Source: [Eubacterium] saphenum | GTDB lineage: Bacteria; Bacillota; Clostridia; Oscillospirales; Ruminococcaceae | DNA: 12,154 bases | NCBI GenBank assembly: GCA_004554555.1 | Contig: SFLN01000057.1 | Coordinates: 1 to 12,154, forward strand | Direction: 5' to 3' | Shown: positions 1 through 8,002 of the stretch, one piece after another | Position numbering within the stretch: position 1 is the first letter of the stretch | Layout: each line of letters starts with the position of its first letter | Made by a program: the position numbers and the translations under genes | The notes under the pieces: model-generated | Seen by the model: only the letters and a program-made list of their open reading frames with translations | The model's database searches: none | Told to the model about the DNA's origin: nothing

Positions 1-5
1 TGAAT

Positions 6-12
6 CCTCCTT
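6..12 (-). promoter_or_regulatory. Ribosome binding site of the next operon gene, beyond the left edge
   Basis: On the minus strand the last bases of the window read AAGGAGG followed by ATTCA. This is a near-perfect Shine-Dalgarno sequence with only five bases left before the edge, so a start codon is expected within a few bases outside the window. It lies about 80 bases after the stop of the ABC permease/ATPase gene with no hairpin terminator between, so the export operon very likely continues. An alternative start is the ATG at 18-20 (minus strand), preceded by a weaker GAAGGG; it would read through this site. The identity of the gene cannot be seen. Confidence 0.7.
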
Positions 13-88
13 GTGGTCATTGTTTTTTGCCCTTCTGTAACTTTATACGATGAATTTCACCGAAGGGATAATATTTTTTCAAGATTTT

Positions 89-2302
89 TTAAGAATTTTT
101 TATTCTTTCTTTTTCATCGGCATCATCAAGGCGCTGACGGGCAACAAGCTCCGCGAAAAATCCGTTTTTGGCAATAAGCTCGTCATAGGTTCCGTCCTCG
201 ATAATTTTTCCCTTGTCCAAAACGATAATCCTGTCGCACTGCTTAATCGTGGAAAGTCTGTGCGCGATAACAATTCTCGTGCACTTCAGCGAGTCAAGCG
301 ACTGCGAAACCTTTTTCTGCGTGATGTTGTCGAGAGCGCTTGTCGCCTCGTCAAACATCAGAATTTTCGGCTTCGGCGCAATCGCTCTGGCAATCATCAG
401 CCGCTGGCGCTGTCCGCCCGAAATTCCTCCGGAACCCTCGCCGATTTCGGTGGACATTCCCATCGGCATTCTGCGGATATCCTCGGCAATTTCTGCCTTC
501 TCCGCTGCCTCCCAAGCCTCGTCCATCGTCAGCCACGGCGCCGATATCACGATATTTGAATAAATGCTTCCTTGAAACAGCTTTCCGTTTTGCATAACCA
601 CGCCCATTTTCCTGCGCAGCGATTTGAGGTCAATGGTGTTTATCGACTTTCCGTCGTAATAAATCTCGCCCTTCTGCGGCTTCTCAAAACCGAGGAGTAT
701 CCGCATAAGCGTGGATTTTCCGCAGCCCGTTTTCCCGACAATCGCCACATACTGCCCCGGGCGGATTTTCAGCGACAAACCGTCCAGAATAAGCGGCATA
801 TTCTCGCTGTAACGGAACGAAACGTTGTCCAGCTCAATCCCGCCCGAAAGCCGCGTGACAACCTGTTTCCCCTCGGAAATTTCGGGAACGGTCTGCAAAA
901 TTGGCTTTACGATTTCCATTATCGGCTTGAGCTGCGACACCGTGAGCGCAATTCCCGCAAGCGACATAAACGCGCCCGAAACCATTCCGTAAGCGCTGTT
1001 GAACGCGTAGTAATCGGCAACCGAAATCTGCGAGCTCACCGCCATATAGTACATAACAATCGTTCCGATAAGCGAAACCGCCGTGTTTAAAACCGCGTTC
1101 ACCTTGAGGAACATCGGCGGGTTGTAGGTAAGCTGTGCCTGCTTTGCGTAGAGATTTCCCCATTTCGCAAACGCGCGTTTCTCAGAGCCCGAGAGCTTGA
1201 TTTTCTGCACGCCGCTGATAAGCGAGTAGCTCAAGCCGCTTGCCTTGTCGGACAGCTCCATCTGCTGAAGAGTGATTTTCATCTGAACAACCGCCGAAAT
1301 CACCGACAAAGCAACCGTTACCAAAATAATTATCAGCGCGGGTACAACAAGGCTCGGTGCAAACACGAAAATCTGCCAGATGTACACAAGCGAGAACACC
1401 GACGTAAGTCCCGTTGAGAAGATAACCGATACCAGCAAATCGCAGACTCCGTTTATGTACTGCGCTTTCTCGGCAAGCTCGCCCGAACTGAATTTCTTAA
1501 AAAAGTCGGTCGGGAGCGACAAAATTCTCATCATAGTAGCCGCCTGTACCGAAACGTTCATTTTGGTTCTGACGCGCGCGGTGAGAAGCGACTGAACCGA
1601 CTTCATCAGCATCGTTCCGATAGTCACGCACACCAAAAATGCTGTTATCGCGAAGAAAAGCTGATTGCTGCCCGAGGTGATAACCGTGCCGAAGATTATG
1701 TTGTTAAACCGCGGCACGAACATTCCGAGAATTGCCACAACAAGCGCCGATATGCCGATTGTGACAAAATCCGCAGGACTGAGCGTGCCGATAATGTACT
1801 TCATCAGCCCCCGCACTCCCAGCTCCTTCAGCGGAAACGGCTTGTAAAACGCGATTGCTTCCTCATCGAAGAGCTTTTGGTTTTTGCGGTTGATTTTCTT
1901 TTTCTTGCCCGTTTTGTAGTCGAAAAAGCTGTACCCCGAAAGTCCAGTCGGGATAAGCGCGACAATCCGCCCGTCCTCTTTCATTGTCGCGAGCATTGCC
2001 CCGACAGCGTCCTTGTACCAGCCGTCCGAGAGGACAACATTTCTGCGCATTATGCCGTAAGGACGGAGCAGGAACTCAAGAGTATCGTTCATATCCTTGA
2101 TTTCGTTCGGGACATCGCGCGTCTTGACGTGGTAATATTTCAAAATCTCGTCAATCGCGTCCTTTGTGACAATTCGGTCATCGTTGAGCGCCTGGGAGAG
2201 CTTTTTCCCCATAATCGCGCCCGCCATATTTATAAAGGTATCGGCGAAAACATCGTTGTCGTTTTGCTTGCGCTGTTTGATTTGCTCGTCAAACCAACCC
2301 AT
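89..2302 (-). CDS. NHLP/NHLM-type bacteriocin export ABC transporter, permease/ATPase subunit without peptidase
   Basis: This 737-residue ABC half-transporter is the second of the paired exporters that move NHLP-leader (nitrile-hydratase- or Nif11-like) peptides across the cytoplasmic membrane. Residues 1-180 form a soluble N-terminal region without a C39 peptidase, as is usual for this subunit. Residues about 180-460 hold the membrane segments of an exporter fold. The ATPase domain has Walker A GKTGCGKST (523-531), Q-loop Gln571, signature SGGQ (628-631), Walker B ILMFDE (647-652) and switch His681, so it looks active. The start ATG is preceded by a GGGGG/CGGAA-rich segment and lies 12 bases after the peptidase exporter stop, so the two are probably translated together. 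Family assignment rests on the gene pairing, the N-terminal domain and the next gene upstream. A generic lipid or drug exporter is the alternative, but is less likely in this setting. Confidence 0.85.
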   Translation of the reverse strand: MGWFDEQIKQRKQNDNDVFADTFINMAGAIMGKKLSQALNDDRIVTKDAIDEILKYYHVKTRDVPNEIKDMNDTLEFLLRPYGIMRRNVVLSDGWYKDAVGAMLATMKEDGRIVALIPTGLSGYSFFDYKTGKKKKINRKNQKLFDEEAIAFYKPFPLKELGVRGLMKYIIGTLSPADFVTIGISALVVAILGMFVPRFNNIIFGTVITSGSNQLFFAITAFLVCVTIGTMLMKSVQSLLTARVRTKMNVSVQAATMMRILSLPTDFFKKFSSGELAEKAQYINGVCDLLVSVIFSTGLTSVFSLVYIWQIFVFAPSLVVPALIIILVTVALSVISAVVQMKITLQQMELSDKASGLSYSLISGVQKIKLSGSEKRAFAKWGNLYAKQAQLTYNPPMFLKVNAVLNTAVSLIGTIVMYYMAVSSQISVADYYAFNSAYGMVSGAFMSLAGIALTVSQLKPIMEIVKPILQTVPEISEGKQVVTRLSGGIELDNVSFRYSENMPLILDGLSLKIRPGQYVAIVGKTGCGKSTLMRILLGFEKPQKGEIYYDGKSINTIDLKSLRRKMGVVMQNGKLFQGSIYSNIVISAPWLTMDEAWEAAEKAEIAEDIRRMPMGMSTEIGEGSGGISGGQRQRLMIARAIAPKPKILMFDEATSALDNITQKKVSQSLDSLKCTRIVIAHRLSTIKQCDRIIVLDKGKIIEDGTYDELIAKNGFFAELVARQRLDDADEKERIKNS

Positions 2303-2314
2303 ATTTCCGCCCCC

Positions 2315-4456
2315 TTACTCGTTTGATACAAGCTGCGTGTACATCCCGCCTTTGGCGTAAAGCTCATCGTGAGTGCCGCGCTCGACAACCTTGCCGTAGT
2401 CCATCACGATAATTTCATCGCAGTCGCGGATTGTGGAAAGCCTATGCGCGACAACAATACAGGTTATCCCTCTGTCCTTTATCGACTGCACAACCTCGCT
2501 CTCGGTTTTCGCGTCAAGAGCGCTTGTCGCCTCGTCAAGAATGATAATCGTGGGGTCCTGGGCAAGCACTCGCGCGATTTCCATACGCTGGCGCTGTCCG
2601 CCCGAAAAATCCTTTCCGCCCTCGGTTATTTTGTACCGATAACCGCCGTCGCGCTGCATAATATCCTCGTGCAGGTGAGCGTCGCGCGCCGCCATTATCA
2701 TCTCGAAATCCTCGATGGTGTCGTCCCACATCTTGATATTTGCGGCAATCGTGTCCTCGAACAGAATTATATCCTGGTCAACCACGGCAAGCGAGCCTGT
2801 GAACACGCTCCTGTCGATATCGGAAATCGGCTTCCCGTCAAACAAAATCTCGCCGCTCCACGGCTTATAAAGTCCCGAAATCAGCTTCGCAAGCGTGGAT
2901 TTTCCGCAGCCCGAGCTGCCGACAAACGCAACTCTGCTGCCGGGCTTAAGCGTGAGGTTGAAGTCCGTAATCAGCGGCTCGGCAAGCTTTGAGTAGCCGA
3001 AAGTCACGTTTTTCATCTCAATATTTCCCGAGAGCTTTCCGTACTTCGTGTCCTCGGAAACCGCTTCGTTATCGTAATTCACATCGGTCGGATATTTCAT
3101 AACGTCCTCGACGCGCTCCATTTCCGTGCGCATTTCCTGGAGCGTCTGCCCCGATGAAATAAGGCTCATCGCGGGCGCGGTGAACGAGGTCAAAAAGCCC
3201 TGAAACGCCATAATCATACCAACGGTGAACTCGCCGTTCATCGCGAGAAAAACGCCTATCATCATCACGGCAACGCTCGTGAGCGAGTTTACAAGCGACG
3301 GAATCATTCCGAGCATCTGGTCAAGCTTTGCGAATTTCACCTGCTGGGTGTTCACGCTTGCCTGATACCCCGACCACTTCTCGAAAAATCCGTTTTCCGC
3401 GCCGCTCGCCTTAATCGTTTCAATCATCTCGATACCCGAAACGGTTGTTCCCGCGAGCTTTCCTGCGTCACGCATCTGAACGCGCGTTATATTCACGCGT
3501 TTTTTCGAGATTATGTTCGATACAATCAAATTGACGAAGATTGAAGCAACGCCGATAAGCGTGAGCAAAACGCTGTACCGCAGCATCACGACAAGATAGA
3601 AAACCATCATAATCGTGTTCAGCGCAAGCGGCGCGAAGGTGCTTACAAGGTTTTTCGCGATGCTTGCGTTTGAGGACTGGCGCTGCTGGATATCGCCCGC
3701 CATACGCTGCGAGAAGAACTCCATCGGCATTCTCAGAACCTGCCACATAAACGACGAGCTGCCCACGATGTCGAGCTTTCCGTTTATCCTGAGCGAGTAC
3801 ACCGCCTGTATCCACGCCGCAATAAGCTGTATAATCGCAAATCCCGACAGCATAAGTATAAACGGCACGAACCACTCGGGGTTTTCGCCCGTGAGTAAAC
3901 GGTCGAGGAAAACTCGCGAAAACGCGGGATTTATCACGCCGATAAGCGAGGTTATAAGCGAAGTGAGCACGAAAAACTTGACCGCAGTTCCCGCGCCCTT
4001 GAGCCTGCTTTTCGCGAACGAGAGCATTGACTTGGGCTTGCCGCTCGGCTGAAAATCCGCGGTCGGCTCGAACATAAGGCAAATCCCCGTGAACGCCTCG
4101 TCAAACGTTTTCATCGACACGGTCACAGTGCCGCGCGCGGGGTCGTTTATCACAGCCTTGTCGCCGCGAAAACCGTTGAGAACGACAAAGTGGTTGAACT
4201 CCCAGTGGATAATGCACGGGAATTTCCCGACCTTTCGCAAATCCTCCGGTTCATAGCGATAGCCCTTTGCGGTTAAACCGTAGCTTCTCGCGGCGCGGAC
4301 AATATTTCGTGCATTTGAGCCGTCGCGCGATACACCGCAGTCCGAGCGCACCTGCTCCAGCGGAATCCACTTCTCATAATACGCGAGAATCATCGCCAGA
4401 GAAGCCGCTCCGCATTCGAGCGCCTCCATCTGCATTACAACGGGAACCTTGCACAC
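2315..4456 (-). CDS. NHLP-type bacteriocin export ABC transporter with C39 leader peptidase (PCAT)
   Basis: This 713-residue protein joins three domains: a C39 cysteine peptidase that removes the leader of a peptide after a double-glycine-type site (about 1-130), a membrane domain (about 155-440) and an ATPase. The peptidase triad is Cys15 (in MEALECGAAS), His89 (in NHFVVL) and Asp105 (in NDPARG). The ATPase has Walker A GSSGCGKST (513-521), signature SGGQ (618-621), Walker B IIILDE (637-642) and His671, so all key residues are present. The start is uncertain. GTG 4456 is the first usable start after an in-frame TAA at 4493-4495, but it has only a poor, too-close AAGG. A far better ribosome site (GAGGAA, 4508-4513) serves ATG 4499-4501, whose frame hits that TAA two codons later and then continues with coding-like Lys/Ala/Val codons. 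ATG 4433-4435 would also keep Cys15. The gene lies downstream of the adaptor in the same operon. Confidence 0.88.
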   Translation of the reverse strand: MCKVPVVMQMEALECGAASLAMILAYYEKWIPLEQVRSDCGVSRDGSNARNIVRAARSYGLTAKGYRYEPEDLRKVGKFPCIIHWEFNHFVVLNGFRGDKAVINDPARGTVTVSMKTFDEAFTGICLMFEPTADFQPSGKPKSMLSFAKSRLKGAGTAVKFFVLTSLITSLIGVINPAFSRVFLDRLLTGENPEWFVPFILMLSGFAIIQLIAAWIQAVYSLRINGKLDIVGSSSFMWQVLRMPMEFFSQRMAGDIQQRQSSNASIAKNLVSTFAPLALNTIMMVFYLVVMLRYSVLLTLIGVASIFVNLIVSNIISKKRVNITRVQMRDAGKLAGTTVSGIEMIETIKASGAENGFFEKWSGYQASVNTQQVKFAKLDQMLGMIPSLVNSLTSVAVMMIGVFLAMNGEFTVGMIMAFQGFLTSFTAPAMSLISSGQTLQEMRTEMERVEDVMKYPTDVNYDNEAVSEDTKYGKLSGNIEMKNVTFGYSKLAEPLITDFNLTLKPGSRVAFVGSSGCGKSTLAKLISGLYKPWSGEILFDGKPISDIDRSVFTGSLAVVDQDIILFEDTIAANIKMWDDTIEDFEMIMAARDAHLHEDIMQRDGGYRYKITEGGKDFSGGQRQRMEIARVLAQDPTIIILDEATSALDAKTESEVVQSIKDRGITCIVVAHRLSTIRDCDEIIVMDYGKVVERGTHDELYAKGGMYTQLVSNE

Positions 4457-4492
4457 GCCCTTGGTTACGGGCTTTTTGACGGCAGCCTTTTT

Positions 4493-4513
4493 TTACTTCA
4501 TCAGCATTTCCTC
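4493..4513 (-). promoter_or_regulatory. Strong RBS and start followed by an in-frame stop ahead of the peptidase exporter
   Basis: On the minus strand GAGGAA (4513-4508) overlaps the adaptor stop codon and is followed, eight bases after GAGG, by ATG AAG TAA (4501-4493); an earlier ATG at 4507 is in the same frame, giving the four-residue peptide MLMK. After TAA the same frame reads on without a stop through 4456 into the peptidase domain. This is either a recent nonsense mutation, a base-call error, or a minigene from which ribosomes restart downstream. Confidence 0.7.
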
Positions 4514-4997
4514 AATTCATCACAAAAGAAATCGGCGAAACGCTGTTTGTGATAATTTTCGCATTGTAGGTTCCGCTTTCAATCGGTGCTTTTGCCGTCA
4601 CCTCGTACACCCATTCGCCTTCCTTGAGTTCACCGACATACATTGCGTAGGAGTCGAAATTCTCGTCCACCTCAATCGGCGTTTTGGCAATTCCCGAAAT
4701 CTCGTAATCCCCGCCGTTTACGGAGATTTTCATACCCATTTTGACGGTTTTTATATCTTCATCGGCAACGTAGCAGGTGAGCTTTCCGTCGCGGCACACT
4801 CCAACGGTATCGATAACCGTGTCGAGCCGCCCGAAAATTCCCCAGACGCACACTCCCGCGAGAATAAACACAACTGCCGCGAGTATCATCCACACGCTCG
4901 GGTTCGACACGCGAACGTAGTCGTTGAGCTGCTCGGGGGACGAAATCCGCTCCACGCTCTTTTGTCTGAAAACCTGCTTTTCCGTTTTGTTATCCAT
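4512..4997 (-). CDS. Short HlyD-like NHLP system secretion adaptor
   Basis: This 161-residue single-pass membrane protein looks like the secretion (membrane-fusion) component that accompanies NHLP exporters. Residues 9-34 carry the family-like juxtamembrane stretch FRQKSVERISSPEQLNDYV, and one transmembrane helix covers about 36-57. About 100 extracytoplasmic residues follow, resembling the lipoyl/beta-barrel parts of HlyD adaptors, including GKLTCYV and VKMGMKI. The usual family is some 350-450 residues with a long coiled-coil hairpin. That hairpin is absent here, which may suit a cell with no outer membrane to span. The start ATG at 4997 overlaps the phosphatase stop by 8 bases, so translation is probably coupled. 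The next gene, the peptidase exporter, starts within about 55 bases. The family call is moderately sure; the function as exporter partner is inferred from position and the N-terminal motif. Confidence 0.7.
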   Translation of the reverse strand: MDNKTEKQVFRQKSVERISSPEQLNDYVRVSNPSVWMILAAVVFILAGVCVWGIFGRLDTVIDTVGVCRDGKLTCYVADEDIKTVKMGMKISVNGGDYEISGIAKTPIEVDENFDSYAMYVGELKEGEWVYEVTAKAPIESGTYNAKIITNSVSPISFVMN

Positions 4998-7437
4998 CTT
5001 GCTCTCCTTTTTGCTCGGCGCCGTTATATTTCAGATAAACCATTGTGATATCGTCAAACTGCGGCGCTTCTCCGACAAAAGCGTCCACGTCCGCCTTAAC
5101 CGCATTGCAGACAGCCTCTGCGGGCAAATCGTGAAGCGTGTTCATAAAATTCAGCAGCCGTTCTTCACCGTACAGCTCGTTTTCGGAATTTGTCGCCTCG
5201 GTCACGCCGTCGGTGTACAGGAAAACCTCGTCGCCCTCGCCGAGCTGAAGCTCGTTTTTGCGGTACTTCAAGCCCTCCATTCCCGCCAGAACAAATCCCG
5301 CGCGGGATTTCAGGTACTCAAAGCTGCCGTCCTTGTGGCGAATGAGCGGCGGGTTGTGACCTGCGTTTGCGAACTCCACAAGCCCCGTTTTGATGTCAAG
5401 AACGCCCATCCAAGCCGTGACAAACATCGCCGCGTCATTGTTTTCGCAGAGCTTTGCGTTGGCTGAGGTAAACACCTCGTTCACCTCGCAGCCGGTTTCC
5501 GCGAAGCTCTTGAGCAAGGTCTTTGAGGTCATCATAAACATCGCCGCGGGAATTCCCTTTCCCGAAACGTCCGCAATCAGAAACGCCAGCTTATCCTCGC
5601 CGACAAAGTAGAAATCGTAGAAATCGCCGCCTACCTCTTTCGCGGTGTCCATTGAGGCGAAAATCTCAAATTCCGTCTTGTTCGGGAACGGCGGGAAAAC
5701 GCTCGGGAGCGCAGAATGCTGAATTTGCCGTGCAAACTCAAGCTCCTTGTCAATGCGTGCGGCAGCCTCGGCGATGTAGCGCTTGAGCGTGACGACGGTT
5801 GAGTTTATGTCATCGGAGAGCGAAGCAAACTCCGAGTTTGAGCGAACGTCAACCACTACGTTCAAGTCGCCGTTTGTGATTTGCGCAAGCGAGTCGTTCA
5901 CGCGGTCAATGTTGTCCACAACCAGCTTTTTGATGAGAACATAAACCAGCACAAACAACATTCCGAAGATGATGAACTCCATAAAGACGGTGACATAAAC
6001 CGAAACATCGCGCGAGAACACTGCCTCATCGACAGGCATAAACGCAATTATGTAATAACCCTCGGTTGTGGTGTACATCATGAAATACTGCCTGCCGCTG
6101 ATTTCGCAGTCGGCGCGCTGTCCCTTGACAACGCTGTCCCTGTCGTACTTAATCCCGGAAAAATCGCGGATAATGCTCTCGCCGTCCGAACGGCTGCTCA
6201 CGATTTTTCGGTCCTCATCGGCAATGATGATAAAGCCGTCCTCGCCGATATGACGGTTTTTGGTTGCCCCGAGAACCTGCTCGTCGATATCCTTCTGGAA
6301 GTGCTCCGCGTCGTAGGCAACCTGCACAAAGCCGCCTCTCTCCAGCACAACTCCCGCGTACTTTCGCCAGATATTCGAGTTTGACGAGGTGGGCTGATAG
6401 CTTTGAACATACTCGGTTGTTTTCCCGTCAAGAAGGACGAGGAACTCGGCTGACTGCTTGCCGCCGTTCATATTGTAATTCACAAAACCATCGTAGGTTG
6501 ACGCCGAAACAACGCCGCGCTGGTCGATAATATTTATCTCGGCAACATCGAACATTTCGGCAATATCCTTTAGCGACTCGCTGTCGGAAACACCCGTAAC
6601 GTTTATCTCTTCGGCAACCTCTCGCGTAACCGAAAGCAAATTCTTGTCCGACGCGTCCGCGATATCCTGCTTCACGTCCGCGAGGTTCAGACTGATAAGA
6701 TTTTCCGCGTCGCTCTCGGACAGCTGCGTCTGCAAAACCCACGAGAAAAGCGTTGTACACAAAAATCCGACAACCAGGCACACCAGCAGCCAGCGCTGAA
6801 AGGTCTGCGAGATTTTTTTCAGCTCGTGGTGTTTTTGGGGGGTTGAGTTGCCGAGGATTGAAATCAAAAGCACCGCAAGCATTACAGAAAGGCTGTTGAG
6901 CGAAATCATCGGTATCGAGCAGAATTGCACGAATGAAAACGCGTGGTGAACGTCGGACATATTCGTAAGGAAAATCATCAGCATGTGGATTACCTCGGTA
7001 ATCATACCGATGGCAAGTCCGAAATACCACGTCGGCTTTTTGTTGTCGAACATATATTTTCGGCAAGCCGCCGCGAAAAGTCCCGCGAGAATTGTCGCGA
7101 CGGTGCAGGCGAGCCTTGTGTACTCGCCGCCGCCCCACAAGGTCGAAAACCAGCGCTCAACGCCGCCGATAACGCCCGAAATTATACCCGCAGGCGCACC
7201 GAAGATAAGTCCCGCGCAAATCGGCGCGCTGTCGCGGACGTTTACGATAGCGCCGCCCATGTCCACGCCGAACTCCGTTGCACAAACCGCAAGCAGTCCG
7301 AAAATCAACCCGAGCACAATCTGCTTCGGGACATATTTCATCTTCCCGAACGCCGTGTTTTTGTCAATTATGTATAAAACAACACTAACCGCCGTCGGCA
7401 GCAGCCCGACAGCAACAAGCTGTAAAAAAGTAGTCAT
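4990..7437 (-). CDS. Membrane SpoIIE-family PP2C serine phosphatase with LytS-like 5TM and Cache-like sensor
   Basis: This 815-residue signalling phosphatase probably dephosphorylates a Ser/Thr-phosphorylated partner, typically a STAS-domain anti-sigma antagonist; no such partner is in the window. Residues 1-195 hold several membrane helices with the LytS-type 5TM pattern (VNVRDSAPICAGLIFG at 65-80). A helix at about 215-236 leads into an extracytoplasmic sensor of about 240 residues that resembles a double-Cache fold. A last helix lies at 478-503, then a HAMP-like linker (about 500-555). The PP2C domain (about 570-806) retains the metal-binding motifs EVGGDFYD (601-608, Asp605), ADVSGKG (622-628), GHNPP (693-697), YTDGVTEA (741-748) and FDDIT (794-798), so it looks catalytically competent. 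The ATG is preceded by GGGGAGAAG. It is the first gene of the export operon and overlaps the adaptor gene by 8 bases. Confidence 0.88.
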   Translation of the reverse strand: MTTFLQLVAVGLLPTAVSVVLYIIDKNTAFGKMKYVPKQIVLGLIFGLLAVCATEFGVDMGGAIVNVRDSAPICAGLIFGAPAGIISGVIGGVERWFSTLWGGGEYTRLACTVATILAGLFAAACRKYMFDNKKPTWYFGLAIGMITEVIHMLMIFLTNMSDVHHAFSFVQFCSIPMISLNSLSVMLAVLLISILGNSTPQKHHELKKISQTFQRWLLVCLVVGFLCTTLFSWVLQTQLSESDAENLISLNLADVKQDIADASDKNLLSVTREVAEEINVTGVSDSESLKDIAEMFDVAEINIIDQRGVVSASTYDGFVNYNMNGGKQSAEFLVLLDGKTTEYVQSYQPTSSNSNIWRKYAGVVLERGGFVQVAYDAEHFQKDIDEQVLGATKNRHIGEDGFIIIADEDRKIVSSRSDGESIIRDFSGIKYDRDSVVKGQRADCEISGRQYFMMYTTTEGYYIIAFMPVDEAVFSRDVSVYVTVFMEFIIFGMLFVLVYVLIKKLVVDNIDRVNDSLAQITNGDLNVVVDVRSNSEFASLSDDINSTVVTLKRYIAEAAARIDKELEFARQIQHSALPSVFPPFPNKTEFEIFASMDTAKEVGGDFYDFYFVGEDKLAFLIADVSGKGIPAAMFMMTSKTLLKSFAETGCEVNEVFTSANAKLCENNDAAMFVTAWMGVLDIKTGLVEFANAGHNPPLIRHKDGSFEYLKSRAGFVLAGMEGLKYRKNELQLGEGDEVFLYTDGVTEATNSENELYGEERLLNFMNTLHDLPAEAVCNAVKADVDAFVGEAPQFDDITMVYLKYNGAEQKGEQDG

Positions 7438-7495
7438 TTTCTTCTCCCCGTTAACTTCACTAAATAATGTCCGAAATGGTACAAATACACTTATA

Positions 7496-7525
7496 ATTAT
7501 ACCACATTTTCACTGTTCTTGTCAA
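7496..7525 (-). promoter_or_regulatory. Sigma-A-type promoter of the phosphatase/export operon
   Basis: Reading the minus strand, TTGACA (7525-7520) is separated by 18 bases from TATAAT (7501-7496), and TGG just before the -10 makes it an extended -10 promoter. Both hexamers match the consensus perfectly. Transcription should begin near 7489, giving an untranslated leader of about 50 bases before the phosphatase ATG. Confidence 0.88.
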
Positions 7526-7602
7526 GCAAAACCAACCAAGCTCTCTGTTAAAATATCACAAATCTATGTGAAAATTTTCGGAAATATTTTCATATTTTTT
7601 TC

Positions 7603-7619
7603 AAAATATGGTATAATTA
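7603..7619 (+). promoter_or_regulatory. Extended -10 promoter of the sigma-factor fragment
   Basis: AAAATATGGTATAATTA contains a perfect TATAAT (7612-7617) with the extended TGG. The -35 at the right distance (TTCATA, 7589-7594, 17-base spacer) is only a 4/6 match. The 17-base block is nearly identical to the -10 region of the divergent export-operon promoter (one difference). The expected transcript start is near 7624, about 70 bases before the sigma ATG, which has the ribosome site GAAGGA at 7681-7686. Confidence 0.65.
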
Positions 7620-7693
7620 ATCAAAATATTTTTTGAAATTTCCCGACAAAACGACAGCTTCAATCGTTATCATAATGTAAGAAGGATTCTCCG

Positions 7694-8002
7694 ATGGGAA
7701 CAACTTTCAAAACCGATGAAGAATTCGAGGCGTTTTACGAGCGCCACCGGAAATACGTCTATCGATTATGTATGACTTATATGAAATCAGCCGCCGATGC
7801 CGAGGACTGCACCGAGGACGTGTTCGTGAAAGTGCTGAACGGGAAATTTGAGTTCACCGATGAGCTGCACGAGCGAAAATGGCTCACGGTTACCGCGATA
7901 AATCTCTGCAAGGACAGGCTGAAAAGCCGGAAACGCAAGGCGGTTGTGGCGATTGACGATGAGCCGGAGCAAGCCGCTCCTCTCGAATATGGCGGATATT
8001 GA
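7694..8002 (+). pseudogene. ECF-type RNA polymerase sigma factor, region 2 only (3' part missing)
   Basis: The ORF gives 102 residues. Residues about 8-80 are a typical sigma-70 region 2 of the ECF group: FYERHRKYVYRLCMTYMKS, then DAEDCTEDVFVKVL, then WLTVTAINLCKDRLKSR, which is the core-binding and -10-recognition helix set. The sequence then runs through a short acidic linker and stops at 8000-8002. Region 4, which reads the -35 element and is needed by ECF factors (usual length about 160-190), is absent. The next bases in another frame encode the middle of an unrelated gene, so the gene was cut near 7977. It has its own promoter and a good ribosome site, so a region-2-only protein could still be made. 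Activity as a sigma factor is unlikely. Confidence 0.8.

Noticed and set aside
4449..5466. Long plus-strand open frames opposite the adaptor and phosphatase genes
   Set aside because: They are antisense shadows of well-supported minus-strand genes, have Arg/His-rich composition and no recognisable motif or ribosome site.
7565..7600. AT-rich hairpin followed by seven T on the plus strand
   Set aside because: The stem is almost all A-T with bulges and there is no plus-strand gene upstream for it to terminate; it is probably promoter-associated AT-rich DNA.
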